A DNA stretch of 64,000 nt, taken from NCBI RefSeq assembly GCF_023078275.1, contig NC_062983.1, positions 10,843,001-10,907,000 on the forward strand. The letters are read 5' to 3'. Below, piece by piece: positions 23,469 to 34,430 of the stretch (its first letter is position 1; each line of letters opens with the position of its first letter). The notes under the pieces are model-generated. The model saw only the letters and a list, made by a program, of their open reading frames with translations. It ran no database searches and had not been told where the DNA came from. Both the position numbers and the translations under genes were made by a program. Origin of the DNA: Leguminivora glycinivorella (lineage: Eukaryota > Arthropoda > Insecta > Lepidoptera > Tortricidae).

Positions 23469-23690
23469 AGGTACAGCGGGGCAAATCTCGACTGGGGAGT
23501 AATTGTAACTACCTAATCCATTTTTTCCATTATTACACTATGAATACTATGATGTTGAGTTTAACATGTATCCACTGAACACACCTACCATATATAACCG
23601 GTGGACACTCTATTTAATAATGCATTGTAAAACATGGAAAAAATGGACCAGTTACATTTGCCCCCAGTCGAGATTTGCCCCGCTGTACCT
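23469..23690. mobile_element. 222-bp MITE with AGGTACAGCGGGGCAAAT ends, TA target
   Basis: Terminal inverted repeats of about 30 bp (AGGTACAGCGGGGCAAATC and its inverse), flanked by TA at 23467-23468 and 23691-23692. The preserved member of the family that is decayed at 15780. Confidence 0.9.
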
Positions 23691-23692
23691 TA

Positions 23693-24456
23693 CGCGATAC
23701 CAATTTTAATCCTAGGCCACTGAAGAACCTTTTCACAGTGTTCCGTTCTTAACGTTTAGTTTTACAATAATAATTCATATTCCGCGCGCTTCCAACCATT
23801 TATCGATGCACTGCCAAACCGTAATTCGCAGGGATGCGAATTTCGAAATTCTAGCCAATGAGGATTGCCTAAACTGTACTTGGGCGCATGCGCGTGGACA
23901 CCGTCTGCAGCGCCTCTGTCGGCGACGGAAAGAACTCCCGCGACGCCGCGAGCGATCACATCGACCGCCATTGAATAAAATCGAAATATTATGTTTTAAT
24001 CGTTCAATCTCCAAATTTGTGTGTTTATATTGTGCGTGACAAGGCCTGAGACTGTTTATCGTACCACCGGCCGGTGTGTGAAGGAGAAGAGGTGAACGTG
24101 AAAGAACCAGCCACGCTGAGGAGCCATATTGCAAATTGCAACTGAAGGTTAGTCCAGTGCATGATATCCTTGTTGGCCAGGTTTCTCAATTAGTATCGTT
24201 TGTTACCGGCGAGTATACATATTTATGCTCGATCCAGACAGTTACGAATTGGCATTGCATCATATTTTCGAAAACCGCGTCAATTGGTAACACACAGTCA
24301 ACGTCAAAAGTGACTTCTATGACCAATAATACACGGTGTCAATAAGACAGGGTTCTAGAGTTCCTACAATTTAAATTTCGTTGACCATACGTCATATGTG
24401 AACACAGATTATAAGAAAATTAGGGCAAACTACTTCAAAAGCAAATTATGACCGAT
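23693..24456. other. GC-richer patch; possible promoter or 5' exon, otherwise unassigned
   Basis: From about 23770 to 24150 the sequence is richer in C+G and CpG than its surroundings, and ends with CTGAAGGTTAGT, compatible with a splice donor. I see no start codon context leading to a recognisable protein. A host 5' exon is only a suggestion. Confidence 0.25.
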
Positions 24457-24572
24457 CTTGTCAAGAGCCTGACACCACAAGTGCCATGCAAAGATGATGG
24501 AATTTGTCAGTAAACTTGTCAAAAGTTTGACACCACAAGTGACATGCAAAGATGATGGAATTTGTCAGGAAA
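24457..24572. repeat. Two-unit tandem repeat, 58 bp
   Basis: Units at 24457-24514 and 24515-24572 share CTTGTCAA, GACACCACAAGTG and ATGCAAAGATGATGGAAT, with a few differences. A partial CTTGTCACTTGG follows. Confidence 0.85.
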
Positions 24573-25380
24573 ACTTGTCACTTGGAAGGAAACCGGTAGT
24601 TTCCCGTCCAGATGCGTGCGAAGGCCTCTCCGGTGGTTTAATCAAACTTCAGTCAGTGGGAATTAAACTTTCTAGATGTGCCGTGACATGAGAATAGTTA
24701 TTTATTATAAAATGGTGCAAAGATGTATTTTAACGCTGAGTATGGAATCGAAAAACGAGCAAGCGAAAGGATTCTATAGTTGAACAATGAGCGAAGCGAG
24801 TGGTTCGAGAATAGAATCCTGAACTTGCGAGTTCTTCAATCAATCAATCAATTAATTATTTATTCGTGATAACTACAAAAAATACACAAGTAAAAAAAAC
24901 AGAAACAGCAATTAAAAGAAAAAAATTAAAACATATATGTTACCACGAAATGGTCCCGACTCAGCATAAATGCTAACCCGAGGGCCAGCGCTGGTCTTCC
25001 GTCGGGACCATTTTGTTGGTCACGAACGCAGCTGTACGACGCGGACCTGTGACACTGCCGCAGCGCAATAGATAACTTTTTCAACACACGAGAAGTACAA
25101 TATATTTGAGTTTTTGTGTCACACAAAACTTTTCCCCTCACTATAGAGAGGAAAGTATAACGCAAAAAACGCGTTTATCATTGCTTCCAGTAGTTCCAAA
25201 GCACTTTTATCAATTTTAAAACAGAGAATTTTACTATATTCAAGGTCAAATTACTTTATCCACCAGTGGATAAAGTGCGGTTTTATCCACTGGTGGATAA
25301 GTACCTATCCATAACAATATAAACAAGCCCTTTCTAGCTCGAAAAATATTAGAGCTCTTCTTCATTTTTCTATAAAACAT
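24573..25380. other. No gene recognised; small hairpin near 25255
   Basis: Non-coding. TTATCCACCAGTGGATAA-type inverted units at 25256-25300 form two nested palindromes. A short (CAAT)n tract lies near 24837-24855. Confidence 0.45.
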
Positions 25381-25394
25381 TGAATGGATATATA

Positions 25395-25610
25395 TAAATG
25401 TACATACATACATACATATATATTCACGCCTGTATCCCATAAAGGGGTAGGCAAAGCACATGAACTACTAAGTTTCAGTGCCACTCTTGGCAAAAAGGGG
25501 TTAAACGAAACCCAGTGACATTGCAGTGACAGGTTGCCAGCCTCTCGCCTACGCCACAATTTAACCCATATCCCACAGTCTACTTCTACGACACCGGGAA
25601 GGGGCCATAC
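25395..25610. repeat. Dispersed repeat (CACGCCTGTATCCCATAAAG type), copy 2
   Basis: Longest copy here: after (CATA)n it has CACGCCTGTATCCCATAAAG, GAACTACTAAGTTTCAGTGC, TGACATTGCAGTGACAGG and GACACCGGGAAGGGGCCATA. Confidence 0.7.
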
Positions 25611-26014
25611 ATAAATGTACAATGAAATTATGTAAAAACAGCCAGAATTCAAGAGAGCTTTGTCTCATGTAATGAAAAGACTAACCCAAGTAGTTCTAGG
25701 AGCTCTAAATCTGTGTTGCGTTAATCGGCTCTTAGCGAGGATCAAGTGATCACACGATCACAAGCCGACGGCGGCTTACGACAACCACCTGCTTACAGCA
25801 CTGTTTACGGTCTGTCGCCAATACAGCGCGTGAAGTAGGTAGGTACAGTCAAGTATTAGAACGGAGAAAAACAAAAATAGATTTAAGAGGGCTTTGTTCA
25901 AACACTACCTAGACAAAATTTAGATGCCTCATTTATTTGTGAACTACCTAACTATCTTTGCCAATATACTTATGTAGATGTGTATTCATTAACATGCCAA
26001 CTAATTATATGTAC
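25611..26014. other. No gene recognised
   Basis: Non-coding. Confidence 0.4.
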
Positions 26015-26155
26015 AGTCAACCAATTGGAACTCTAGGCCACTCTACAACCATGTCAAAATAACAATTAGTAAGAGATTTCTTACAATCTGATTTATAACG
26101 TCACTATGACATAGTTCTACAGTGGCCTAGGGTTCCAATTGGTTGAGTGTACCTT
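26015..26155. mobile_element. MITE with CAGTCAACCAATTGGAAC ends, copy 1
   Basis: ACAGTCAACCAATTGGAACT at the left and its inverse at the right (GTTCCAATTGGTTGAGTGT). Inner blocks GGCCACTCTACAACCATGTC and CATAGTTCTACAGTGGCC also pair. Confidence 0.75.
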
Positions 26156-26275
26156 TAGACTCACCCAGATCCCACAGTCAAACTGTGTAAACAGTTTTGG
26201 GGGACATTGTATTTACATTTAAGTTTTTATGATGAAATTTAAGATGTTTTATTAAATAAAATAATAATAAAAAAA

Positions 26276-26408
26276 ACAATCGGAACCCTAGGCGACTGTA
26301 GAACTATGTCACAGTGACGTTCTAGATCAGATTGTATGAAATCTCTTACTGCTTGTCATTTTGACATGGTTGTAGAGTGGCCTAGGGTTCCAATTGGTTG
26401 ACTGTACA
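26276..26408. mobile_element. MITE with CAGTCAACCAATTGGAAC ends, copy 2
   Basis: Inverted relative of 26015-26155 about 120 bp away: left ATCGGAACCCTAGGCGACTG, right CCTAGGGTTCCAATTGGTTG. The two copies together could themselves pair. Confidence 0.75.
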
Positions 26409-26412
26409 CTTT

Positions 26413-26541
26413 AGTGCGTTTCTTGTCAAAAAGAACGCAAGAGAATGTCGGAAGAATTTCAATGGAAAAAATCCAAGATGGCGCCTGTAATGTATGGAAT
26501 ATCAGTCCGATATCGGATCGGATAATGCGAAAACGCACTAA
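26413..26541. mobile_element. MITE (ATTATCCGATCC family), copy 2
   Basis: TTAGTGCGTTTC at the left and GAAAACGCACTAA at the right, with AAAAAATCCAAGATGGCGCC and TATCGGATCGGATAATG inside. Confidence 0.75.
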
Positions 26542-27446
26542 GAGAACGTAAATGACGTAAATTGTAAGTAAGTACTTAGCGTGCAAGTTTGAACGTTAAT
26601 AGTTCTCAAAATGTATTTCTTGAATTACGAGTACTGTGTCACTTTAACTTTAATGAACTTACAAAAAAAATTGAATAGAATACGTACATCTATTACTTAT
26701 GTCTTAATAAAATTTTGAATCAGTTCATACTTTGAATCATTCACTGCATTTAAATTTAATTTTTTGTATAATAGTATGTAATCCTATAAGGAGTATAAGG
26801 GATTAGTTTTTAGTTCTGTTGTAGCAAAAACATTTTTATTATTTATTATAATAAAATGACTTTCGATCCTCCTTTTAAAGTATTTTTAAAAAGTATATTA
26901 TTTTCTTAAAAAGTATATTATTTTCTTTTCTTGCCACCTTGTTAAGAGTTACAACAATCAAAAATCGATACATAAAAATGCAAATCACAAACCTACTAAG
27001 CGCTGAACCAACGAAATCCGTAAAAATATTCCAATAGATCGTTTGTTTAACAAAAAACGTTGTATCTGACTACAAAAATATATGGAACATAAGTCCTTTT
27101 TATACTGAAGTTACAGGATTCTGAAAAACAATTGAGATAAGTTAATTCAGACCACGTACGATTCCTGCGACAAATCTAAAAGGCCGAACGCTTAGAATTA
27201 AAATTCTGCGTGCGGGGGCTTTACCTATTGTCTACGCAAAATATCCTTTAATTATGTCGACCGTTTTGTTCTAAAGTGGGCTGTGTGTGACTGGCTGGAG
27301 CGGATAGGTACATTTTCTTAAAGATGGGCCTAATAACTTTGGACATATTTTGATTTGATTTCTTAAGAAGTTCACAAAAAGGTACCAAATGATTTATTAG
27401 GTATCCATAAATATTATTCATTATGTCGAGACAGTTTTTTGATTAA
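26542..27446. other. No gene recognised
   Basis: AT-rich, non-coding; a 20-bp AAAGTATATTATTTTCTT motif is duplicated near 26890-26925. Confidence 0.45.
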
Positions 27447-27560
27447 ACTTATATTGACCGGGATATAGACCGTGATTACCTTTTTGATTCGATATTTCGA
27501 CGCAGTTGTGTGCATCATGATCACGGAAATAAAAACTGAGGAAGGCGGGTGGATGTCAGT
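27447..27560 (-). repeat. Penelope-like terminal-repeat fragment (37-kb family)
   Basis: It matches 37014-37107, including the GACCGGGATATAG edge and, on the minus strand, the TGATCATGATG hairpin followed by GAAATATCG. A solitary terminal fragment without coding sequence. Confidence 0.7.
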
Positions 27561-27678
27561 ATTGTTAGGAAAACTATTTATGTAATTTATTTACTACAGT
27601 TCCGACTATAGTATTCGAATCGAGAATATCGAGATACATTTATTATCTTTTTTAAATCCTGATTTACAATTTTCATGC

Positions 27679-28156
27679 GCTGAAAAAATGAAAACAAAAA
27701 ACTTTATCTCTAAATTCGCTCAACGCTTCTTTCTTGAACCTTCAACATATTGTGTAAAAGGAAAGCACGTCCTCCTGGACAAAGATACACTTATTATATT
27801 TTTGAAATTCTGATTCATACTTTACTTTTTTTTAGTATGAATAGGTAAACGTTTGACCTCGATCACACCTGATGGTAAGTGATGCGGTCTACGGTGGATC
27901 ACGCTTACCTACCTACTTACACTGAAAAAAAAAAAAAAAACTTTATTTCTAAACCCGCTCACCGCTTCTTTCTTGTACCTTCAACATGTGTAAAGGGAAA
28001 GCATATCCTCCTGAACAAAGATACAATTATTATTTTTTGAAATTCTGATTCATACTTGCACTGAAAAAATTAAATACTTTATATCTAAACTCGCTTACCG
28101 TTTCTCCCTTGTGCTGCCAACATGTGTAAAGGGAAAGCACGTCCTCCCGAACAATA
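27679..28156. repeat. Three-unit tandem repeat (~140 bp) split by a small insertion
   Basis: Units begin near 27679, 27920 and 28059. Each has CTGAAAAAA, CTTTATnTCTAAA, CTTCAACATnTGTGTAAA-like and GGAAAGCACGTCCTCC blocks. Between units 1 and 2 (27827-27918) lies a SINE-like fragment with CCTGATGGTAAGTGATGCGG. Confidence 0.8.
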
Positions 28157-28335
28157 CCCGCGTATTTCAGCCGCTCAAACAGAACGAATGGTAACTGACA
28201 CGTACAGAATCTTAATTGGTGCGAATATGTGGCTTCTCAGCTCGTAATTACCTTGGAGGTATATTTACACGTTGTGAAGTTTTCTGTTGAGTGGAGTCGA
28301 CTGTGTCGTGCACCTGTCGGGATGGTTGCTGTTAT

Positions 28336-29060
28336 TTTTAACCCCAGACGCAAAAACCATGGGGTGTTATAAGTTTGACGCGTCTGTCTATTTTTCTATC
28401 TGTCTGTCAACATCTTTTATAGGAGGTAGGGCATAGCGAATGATATTCCGCTTTGTGTGGTAGGGCACAGCACAGCGGATATTGTCTCGCTCGAATCTAG
28501 AGCAGAGCCCAACTGGGGTAGTACCTCCGCCTTACAGAAGACCACAGCCAAATAGCACTAGACCCTACTCATAGTGTTGTGTTCCTGTCGGTGAGTAAGG
28601 CTGCCAGAGCTCAACGGGGGTGCGGTGTGCTGATGACGGGAGGACTTACGGAACTAACTTGTTCCGTTTATTGTCCTTTGAGTCGTCGGCAACCCGAACC
28701 CTCCTTAGAACTTGTACACTCCTTTTTGCTGTGTACTTAACACAGCAAAAGGGAATGTACAAGTTTCTAATGGGGTGGCAACGCGCATGTGACACTGTTT
28801 GAGTTGCAGGCGTCCATAGGTTACGGTGACCGCTTTACATCAGGCGGGCCGTATACTTGTTTGCCACCGACGTAGTATAAAAAAAAAAAAAAAAAAAACA
28901 TGCCTGTCTGTTTGTCTTTATTTTTTTTTGTTTGAAAGCTGAATTAGTTGCGAGTGTTCTAAGCCATGTTTGACGGAAGTCGGTCCACTATGTCGGGTTA
29001 TTTTTTCAAAATTGAGTCCGAGTATAGATTACTCATATGAGAGATAATTTCGACCTCAGC
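28336..29060. repeat. Dispersed repeat (TTTTAACCCC...GGGGTGTTATAAG) interrupted by a SINE
   Basis: Segments 28336-28413 and 28902-29020 together match the inverse of 62180-62400. Shared blocks are GGGGTGTTATAAGTTTGACG, GAAAGCTGAATTAG-like and TCCACTATGTCGGG. A related body lies at 46130-46350. Confidence 0.7.
28414..28897 (+). mobile_element. Poly(A)-tailed SINE-like repeat with AACAT TSD
   Basis: A 484-bp insert ending in a run of A (28879-28897), flanked by AACAT (28409-28413 and 28897-28901). An internal hairpin pairs CTTGTACACTCC-type sequence with GGAATGTACAAG at about 28710-28770. An inverse copy is at 63560-63873. The poly(A) and target duplication indicate LINE-driven retroposition. 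Confidence 0.8.
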
Positions 29061-29065
29061 AGCTG

Positions 29066-29180
29066 TGAACTGGGTGGCCGAGCGGAAACAGGCATCAACC
29101 GCGATTGCAGAGTACGCTGGTTCATTTCCAGCCTCAGGCACCGAATGCCTTGGTCACTTTGTCTTTCATATGTGTAATTT
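29066..29180 (+). repeat. tRNA-like SINE head
   Basis: GTGGCCGAGCGG resembles a pol III A-box and GGTTCATTTCCAG a mutated B-box, 40-odd bases apart. CACTTTGTCTTTC follows. It cannot fold into a complete tRNA, so a SINE head is the better reading. Confidence 0.5.
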
Positions 29181-29598
29181 ATTTCAGCTTATTTTGAGTT
29201 AAGTCCTGATTGTTAGTGGTTAGTGGGTTTTATTTTTAATAATGTCATTAATATCTATAAAACTTTTGTTTCATAACATAAACTCTTACACATACAAATT
29301 AGCTAATTAAATAAATTAATATCGCCTTCAGAAATTACATAACCTAATAACGTTACATTACAAAAACTATTATACCCAAAATATCCAACCCTTTCACAGT
29401 GTAAGGGATAACAGCACACTTAACTTTACCGTCAAATATTACTAGTTAGGCTAACTACAAATGGGAACAGTAAAGTAGGTAACCGGGGGTAATTATTATT
29501 ATCTGCAGGCGTTATCTCTTAAATGGGGGTATTAGGGGGCATTAGAGGGGAGACGTGTTGGTTTGTGCAAAGATTACAAAAGACAATGTTGTTGTACA
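29181..29598. other. No gene recognised
   Basis: AT-rich, non-coding. Confidence 0.4.
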
Positions 29599-29729
29599 AC
29601 GCCGTGTCTTGCGTGGGCGACGGTCGCGCGACCGTCGCCGTCGCGTCTCATACTTCCATATCGATAAGGTTTGATTTCGTATGCGTCGCATCGCCGTCGC
29701 GCGACCGTCGCCCACGCAAGCCACGGCGT
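29599..29729. mobile_element. 131-bp MITE with ACGCCGTG ends, copy 1
   Basis: ACGCCGTGTCTTGCGTGGGC at the left against its near-inverse at the right (GCCCACGCAAGCCACGGCGT). The core has CTTCCATATCGATAAGG. A copy of identical length is at 33399-33529. Confidence 0.88.
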
Positions 29730-29768
29730 AAGTGACAATGCTACGACTACAATGACTCTATGCCCCAA

Positions 29769-29980
29769 GTCACATCTCGGACACTGGCGATCAAATACAT
29801 GAAAGAGGCGCGTTCCTAGCACACATTCTAAGGTCGTGTAGGTGAACGCGTACCATGCTTGTATGAGTGAGATATGACAGGTGGACTGTTCGAGTTTTTG
29901 ACAGGCGGTAACTGTGAGGTAACCGAGAGGGGGTGGGCGGCACTATCAGCGGGGAGCGGGAGTGGCCATACTGTACGACA
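29769..29980. repeat. Dispersed repeat, uninterrupted copy (inverse of 14409)
   Basis: Inverse of 14409-14960 without the 347-bp MITE. A single TA at 29796-29797 marks the empty site. A frame across it is open but has no recognisable domain. Confidence 0.8.
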
Positions 29981-31139
29981 GCACTTTTTATGCCCATGCT
30001 GACCTTTTTTTGACGGACGGGGAATTACGCACGATGTGTGGACGCACGATGTGTTGGATTTGCCGATCCTTTTCCCTCTCCTAGCTTTTGGGGTAGGGGG
30101 AGGGGAGGGACATGGCACTGCCCACGAAACCCACTTCGGCTTTTCTCCCTCTTTGCCGTTTTTGGGGGCGCATTGGTATCGGGATCACTTGACGCTCTTC
30201 GCTCTAACTTGCGCTCGCTGCTAAGTGCAATTGATTTCTATGCCAATCAGGTATTTTGCGGTTGTAAGTTGCGTATCTACTACAGTATGTGATCTGCGGA
30301 CCAAATTTCATTTCGGTGCAAAATGGTCATGCAAAATTATGGAAAAGGTTGTTTACCAACGTTTCTGAACGCGGCAGTTATAAAGGACGCCATACGGACA
30401 TTTAAGCGGTTTCATTGCTATTTATCTAAGCAATGAAAAGGTGTTTGGAATTCTGTAAGTAATAAGGGGATGCTAAAGTGTGACATCAGCGACACCATTA
30501 AAAGGAAATAGATGACTGCGCCTCTTTATATATTAATATTAATTTTTCCGTAATAATAGTAATTGAATAATATCAATTGGTGACAATTTTTTAGATTGAA
30601 TTGGCTTTCTTTTATTTTTTTACTCACTTGCGTAAAAACATATTTACTTATATCTTAATATTAAAATAATCAAAAATTGTAAAAGTTTCTGAAGTGAATT
30701 AATGCGACTAACAACTGACAGGTTTTTTACGTTTAACGCTCAGTGTTGCCAACTCGAATTTTGAAATACCCCTTCTTATTTTCATTTCCACATTACGAAG
30801 TTTCACTTCTTCCGCTCGGTGGGAGTCCAAGCGCTATTATTTTATATTTTTGAAACACCTACTGTAGTTTATCTCCTTTATAGAATCCTTAAGTCAATGG
30901 AGTTTGATTAAGGGCTGGCAACTTATAATTGAAACATTATAAGCTTTTGTGCTTCGACAAGACGGGCTACAGTATCAATAGAACCGTTACTATTGATTAG
31001 GCTTGTGATGCCAAGGGTCTTTCATGGTATGATACTAAGATACGGTTAGCTTTGTTTCCAATTAGTGCCCATGTTACACATTGTGAACTATTTAGGCTTT
31101 GTTAAGACTTGGTAATAAGATAGGATCATGATTTTTATT
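29981..31139. other. No gene recognised
   Basis: A G-rich patch (about 30085-30115) and AT-rich sequence; no coding similarity or bounded element found. Confidence 0.4.
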
Positions 31140-31840
31140 ATTATTTAAACTTTATTGCACAAACTTACAAAAAAAAGAGTACAAATGGCGGACTTAACGC
31201 CTTGAGGCATTCTCTACCAGTCAACCATCGGGCTAAACAGAAACAGAATAATAATTTTGTACCTAGTGTGAGACACAACATAGATACTTAGTCACGAATG
31301 TTTTCAAATAAATGCTTACGCAACTTGGTTTTTAAAAATAAGTTTGTTCTGAGATTGTCTGATAGGCAAGGGGATTTATGTTATATTTTTGCATTTCTTT
31401 CGAGAATTTTTCTGCTTTAATCGGCACAATCAAATCAAATCCACAATAATGGCCTTATTCCTTTAAAATAGGAGTACATTCTTTATATACATGAACATTT
31501 TTACATAATTATATAAGAAACTAAGACTAAACTTAAAAGCTAGCTAACGTCTAAAATAGGCCTTTGGGGCATTCTACCAAGGATACTGGCGACATTTCCT
31601 AGCTGTATCGCAATGCTGATACGTTGTGCGATGAAGTCGCCAGCTCTTCGGTCACCTGCAGTTACCTCAACTAGACGCTTCGCGATTTCTGTGAACAACT
31701 TGTTCGCGTTGGGACCCCATGGACCTAGAGTTTCTACGCCAAAAGGTACAAAAAGGTATTCTTTGCCAAGACTAATAATAATTAATAACCTTCTTCTTCC
31801 CCTTTGCACATTATCCCAGCACTCGCCACGGTTCAAGAAA
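31140..31840 (-). pseudogene. LINE ORF2 C-terminus and 3' UTR, 5'-truncated
   Basis: The minus-strand coding part (31840-31543) includes Val-Pro-Phe-Gly-Val-Glu-Thr-Leu-Gly-Pro-Trp-Gly-Pro, then Ala-Lys-Arg-Leu-Val-Glu-Val-Thr-Ala-Gly-Asp-Arg-Arg-Ala-Gly and Ala-Gln-Arg-Ile-Ser-Ile-Ala-Ile-Gln. This is the block order I know from C-termini of insect non-LTR polyproteins, and it is related to 20851-21018. The stop is at about 31540-31542. The following 400 bp toward 31140 fit a 3' UTR containing a common lepidopteran tail (TTATTGCACAAACTTACA in plus reading). The 5' side is cut by the MITE at 31842. Confidence 0.7.
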
Positions 31841-31841
31841 G

Positions 31842-32012
31842 CCAGGTGCCGTAGCCGAATGGCATTTCTGCGACGCGAAATGAAAACAAAATGCCGCGAA
31901 AGGTAGTCTGGCTCTGTCACGCCAATACGCACGAGCGATAGAGATAGATATCTACGAGCGTTTCGTTTCGTGAGCGTTTCGTGAGCGTTTGTGCCATTCG
32001 GCTACGTACTGG
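31842..32012. mobile_element. MITE with CGTAGCCGAATG ends, copy 2
   Basis: CCAGGTGCCGTAGCCGAATG at the left, CATTCGGCTACGTACTGG at the right; body nearly identical to 12183-12347. CGTTTCGTGAG is duplicated near 31965-31985. Confidence 0.8.
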
Positions 32013-33044
32013 AGTCTGCTTTAAAAACGAATCGCAAAATTTGGCATGGGCACTAGTTTTTAAGAAAGCGACTGTGACTTCCAACCGAAGGGTAACTAGG
32101 CCTTATTGCAATTAGTCCGATTTCTTCACGATATTTTCCTTCACCTACCAGCGCTTACATCCATGATATTACTGCTAGACGTGTACTTAATTTACTTAGA
32201 CTTGAACTTAATTTGAAATTACCAAATACCAATTTATTTCCAGACATTAAAATTAAAACATTTCATATTTCACACCAAATATGAGTATACCTACCGCGTT
32301 CCAAACAGTCTAAATTAGCATTCCGCCGTCATTTGTCTCGAGTAAAGTTGTAATTATGCGAGCTAAGCCGTTTAGCGCGAGTGATAATCGGCTGTGTCTC
32401 AAAGTTATATAATCGGCCGTCAGCGGCACATGTCACTGGAGTTGTCACGTAGCCGAGAACAGATGGCCGCCGAACGACTTGTGCCGCGTGCCCGTTGTTG
32501 GACGAGACGGGATTTTACAATACTAAATTTGGATATACGTAGGTATAAACCAGCATAGGATATGTGATTATGTGACTCTCACTGTTTATTACTTAACTTG
32601 TGCCTTTCAGCGACTATGTATATGTACCGCTTGTTATATGCGCAATATAAGAGTAGATAAAGATGCCAAGATAAATAATGACAGTGGTAGCGCTTTCCTT
32701 CAGAACCATGTGTGTTTATTGCTAGATACTTTTAAAGAATTGCAAAGGTCTAATAATAATTTTATTTTTCATTGATTATGCGAGCTAAGCCGTTTAGCGC
32801 GATTGATAATCTTTAATTTGGATAAACGTAGGTATAAACTACAATAATATACATCGATGACCGTAGTGAGTTATGAATGCAGTTATACTCAGATTTTTTT
32901 ATCTAAACACACGTGCCATATTTTTTATTTTTTTATTTCAAATACGTTACACAGTGTGACAGTAATAACCAAAGCACTGTGTAACTAAAATACATAAATG
33001 CATAATAAATAAACACATCAAAGTGAGAAAAAATCAACACATCA
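32013..33044. other. No gene recognised; short duplicated phrases
   Basis: ATTATGCGAGCTAAGCCGTT occurs at 32354 and 32775, and a GGATAnACGTAGGTATAAAC phrase at 32531 and 32818, suggesting an old local duplication. No coding similarity. Confidence 0.45.
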
Positions 33045-33395
33045 CAAATTATCTAGATTTGGGTGACAACGTAACGTCGCGGCTTCGTTGCGTCGTCTGT
33101 CCGGGCGTAGAATTCGGCAGGTTGCCCCGGAACCGTCGAAAGACTACACCCTTCGGCCAGAAGTCTGCACTCGCGATGGTGTCCTGCAGCGGCCGCGGCA
33201 CGCGCACAACAAACGAGGTGCACATAGTAACGCGACTGCAGCTGTTGCACCCTCAGCGTGAAGACAGTCTTCTGGCGAACGTACTTCACCACTTCGTCGG
33301 CCACGGCGGAGTAATGCAGGCGAGACACGTAGAGCGGCTTACTTGGTCTGGCGACCCGAAGACCAGAATTAACCGGATCCGCAGTGCCACTCAGT
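33045..33395 (-). pseudogene. CR1-like LINE ORF1 (Gag-like) C-terminal fragment
   Basis: The minus-strand frame has Val-Lys-Tyr-Val-Arg-(Gln)-Lys-Thr followed by Leu-Arg-Val-Gln-Gln-Leu-Gln-Ser-Arg-Tyr-Tyr. After a frameshift near 33190 it continues with Phe-Trp-Pro-Lys-Gly-Val and Arg-Arg-Phe-Arg-Gly. I associate this succession with the C-terminal part of ORF1 in CR1-like insect LINEs, which codes an RNA-binding Gag-like protein. The antisense open frame on the plus strand is its shadow. The MITE at 33399 sits at the truncated end. Confidence 0.6.
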
Positions 33396-33398
33396 CTT

Positions 33399-33529
33399 AC
33401 GCCGTGTCTTGCGTGGGCGACCGTCGCCGTCGCGTCTCATACTTCCATATCGATAAGGTTTGATTTCGCATGCGTCGCATCGCCGTCGCGTGACCATCAC
33501 GCGACCGTCGCCCACGCAAGCCACGGCGT
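33399..33529. mobile_element. 131-bp MITE with ACGCCGTG ends, copy 2
   Basis: Same length and core as 29599-29729; inverted ends ACGCCGTGTCTTGCGTGGGC and GCCCACGCAAGCCACGGCGT. Confidence 0.88.
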
Positions 33530-34156
33530 TACGAGGCGCCCTACGCGCCTTGCTTTTCCTTTCCACTACTACTGTGAACTATGACTACTACTGTGGACAT
33601 ATATGGTACTCGGGTTTATGGTTTAAAACGTGGAAAATAATACAATTTTACTACCCCTTATTAAATTAAAAGTTACTCTAAATAATTTATTCTAAAATTT
33701 ATATCATTTAACCCTTAAATCCATAGTGGTGTATATAATTATGGATCGTGCATCTTTGACTCTATTAACAGCAGGTCAAAATTAAAATTTGAATAAATCT
33801 TTGTCAAAGTCATGCATTTAAGGGTTAAGCACTTTGTATTAATTGTATGATTATTGATTATACTTACTTTTGTATATAGGTACTTACTTGGCTAAGTGCT
33901 TTAGTATCAAAACACCCATATCCACATGCCTAATGATCTTTAGAAATAAAATGGTACAATGCAAACGCGCCCACTTTGTACGTGTGTTGTGAATATTATT
34001 TGCTATAGCGATGGCGCGCGTAAAAATGGCTAGTTTGCTTCAGAAATATTTGGGCTGCGGACGTGATGAAATAAGTCTTCGGGTAAAGTGGCCTCAGGTA
34101 AATAATATTCGGGTAAATAATGATGCTCATGTTTATATCTCATTCTTTGTCTATAG
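33530..34156. other. No gene recognised
   Basis: AT-rich, non-coding. Confidence 0.4.
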
Positions 34157-34225
34157 GTAAGGGGCAAATCCCGAATGCAACTGATCCATTTTTTCCATTA
34201 TTACACTATTAAGTTGAGCTCCACA
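34157..34225. repeat. Left-end fragment of the AGGTACAGCGGGG MITE
   Basis: GGGGCAAATCCCGA, TGATCCATTTTTTCCATTAT and ACATGTATCTGGA match the left half of 23469-23690. Confidence 0.6.
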
Positions 34226-34334
34226 TGTATCTGGAATGAATTCCACATAAACTGTGAAATGAATTGTCGCCTGCGGTATTTCCGGACCGATACGACCTTC
34301 AAATCTTCAAGAAAAGAGCGTACACCAACTCCAA

Positions 34335-34430
34335 CACCTCTGGTGTTTCGGGTGTCCATGGGCGGCGGTGATCGCTTACCATCAGGCGACACCTGTCTGC
34401 TCGTTTGCCTCCTATCCCATAAAAAAAATC
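34335..34430 (+). repeat. SINE/LINE tail (GATCGCTTACCATCAGGCGA), copy 1
   Basis: GGTGTTTCGGGTGTCCATGG, GATCGCTTACCATCAGGCGA and CTGCTCGTTTGCCTCC run into a short A tract (34421-34428). A second copy is at 56683-56757. Polyadenylated retroposon tail. Confidence 0.65.

Noticed and set aside
29828..30292. Open frames in the G-rich region
   Set aside because: They overlap a dispersed repeat on one side and show no domain; base composition explains the lack of stops.
33023..33463. 146-codon plus-strand frame
   Set aside because: It is the antisense of the LINE ORF1 fragment and extends into a MITE; the minus-strand reading has recognisable blocks.
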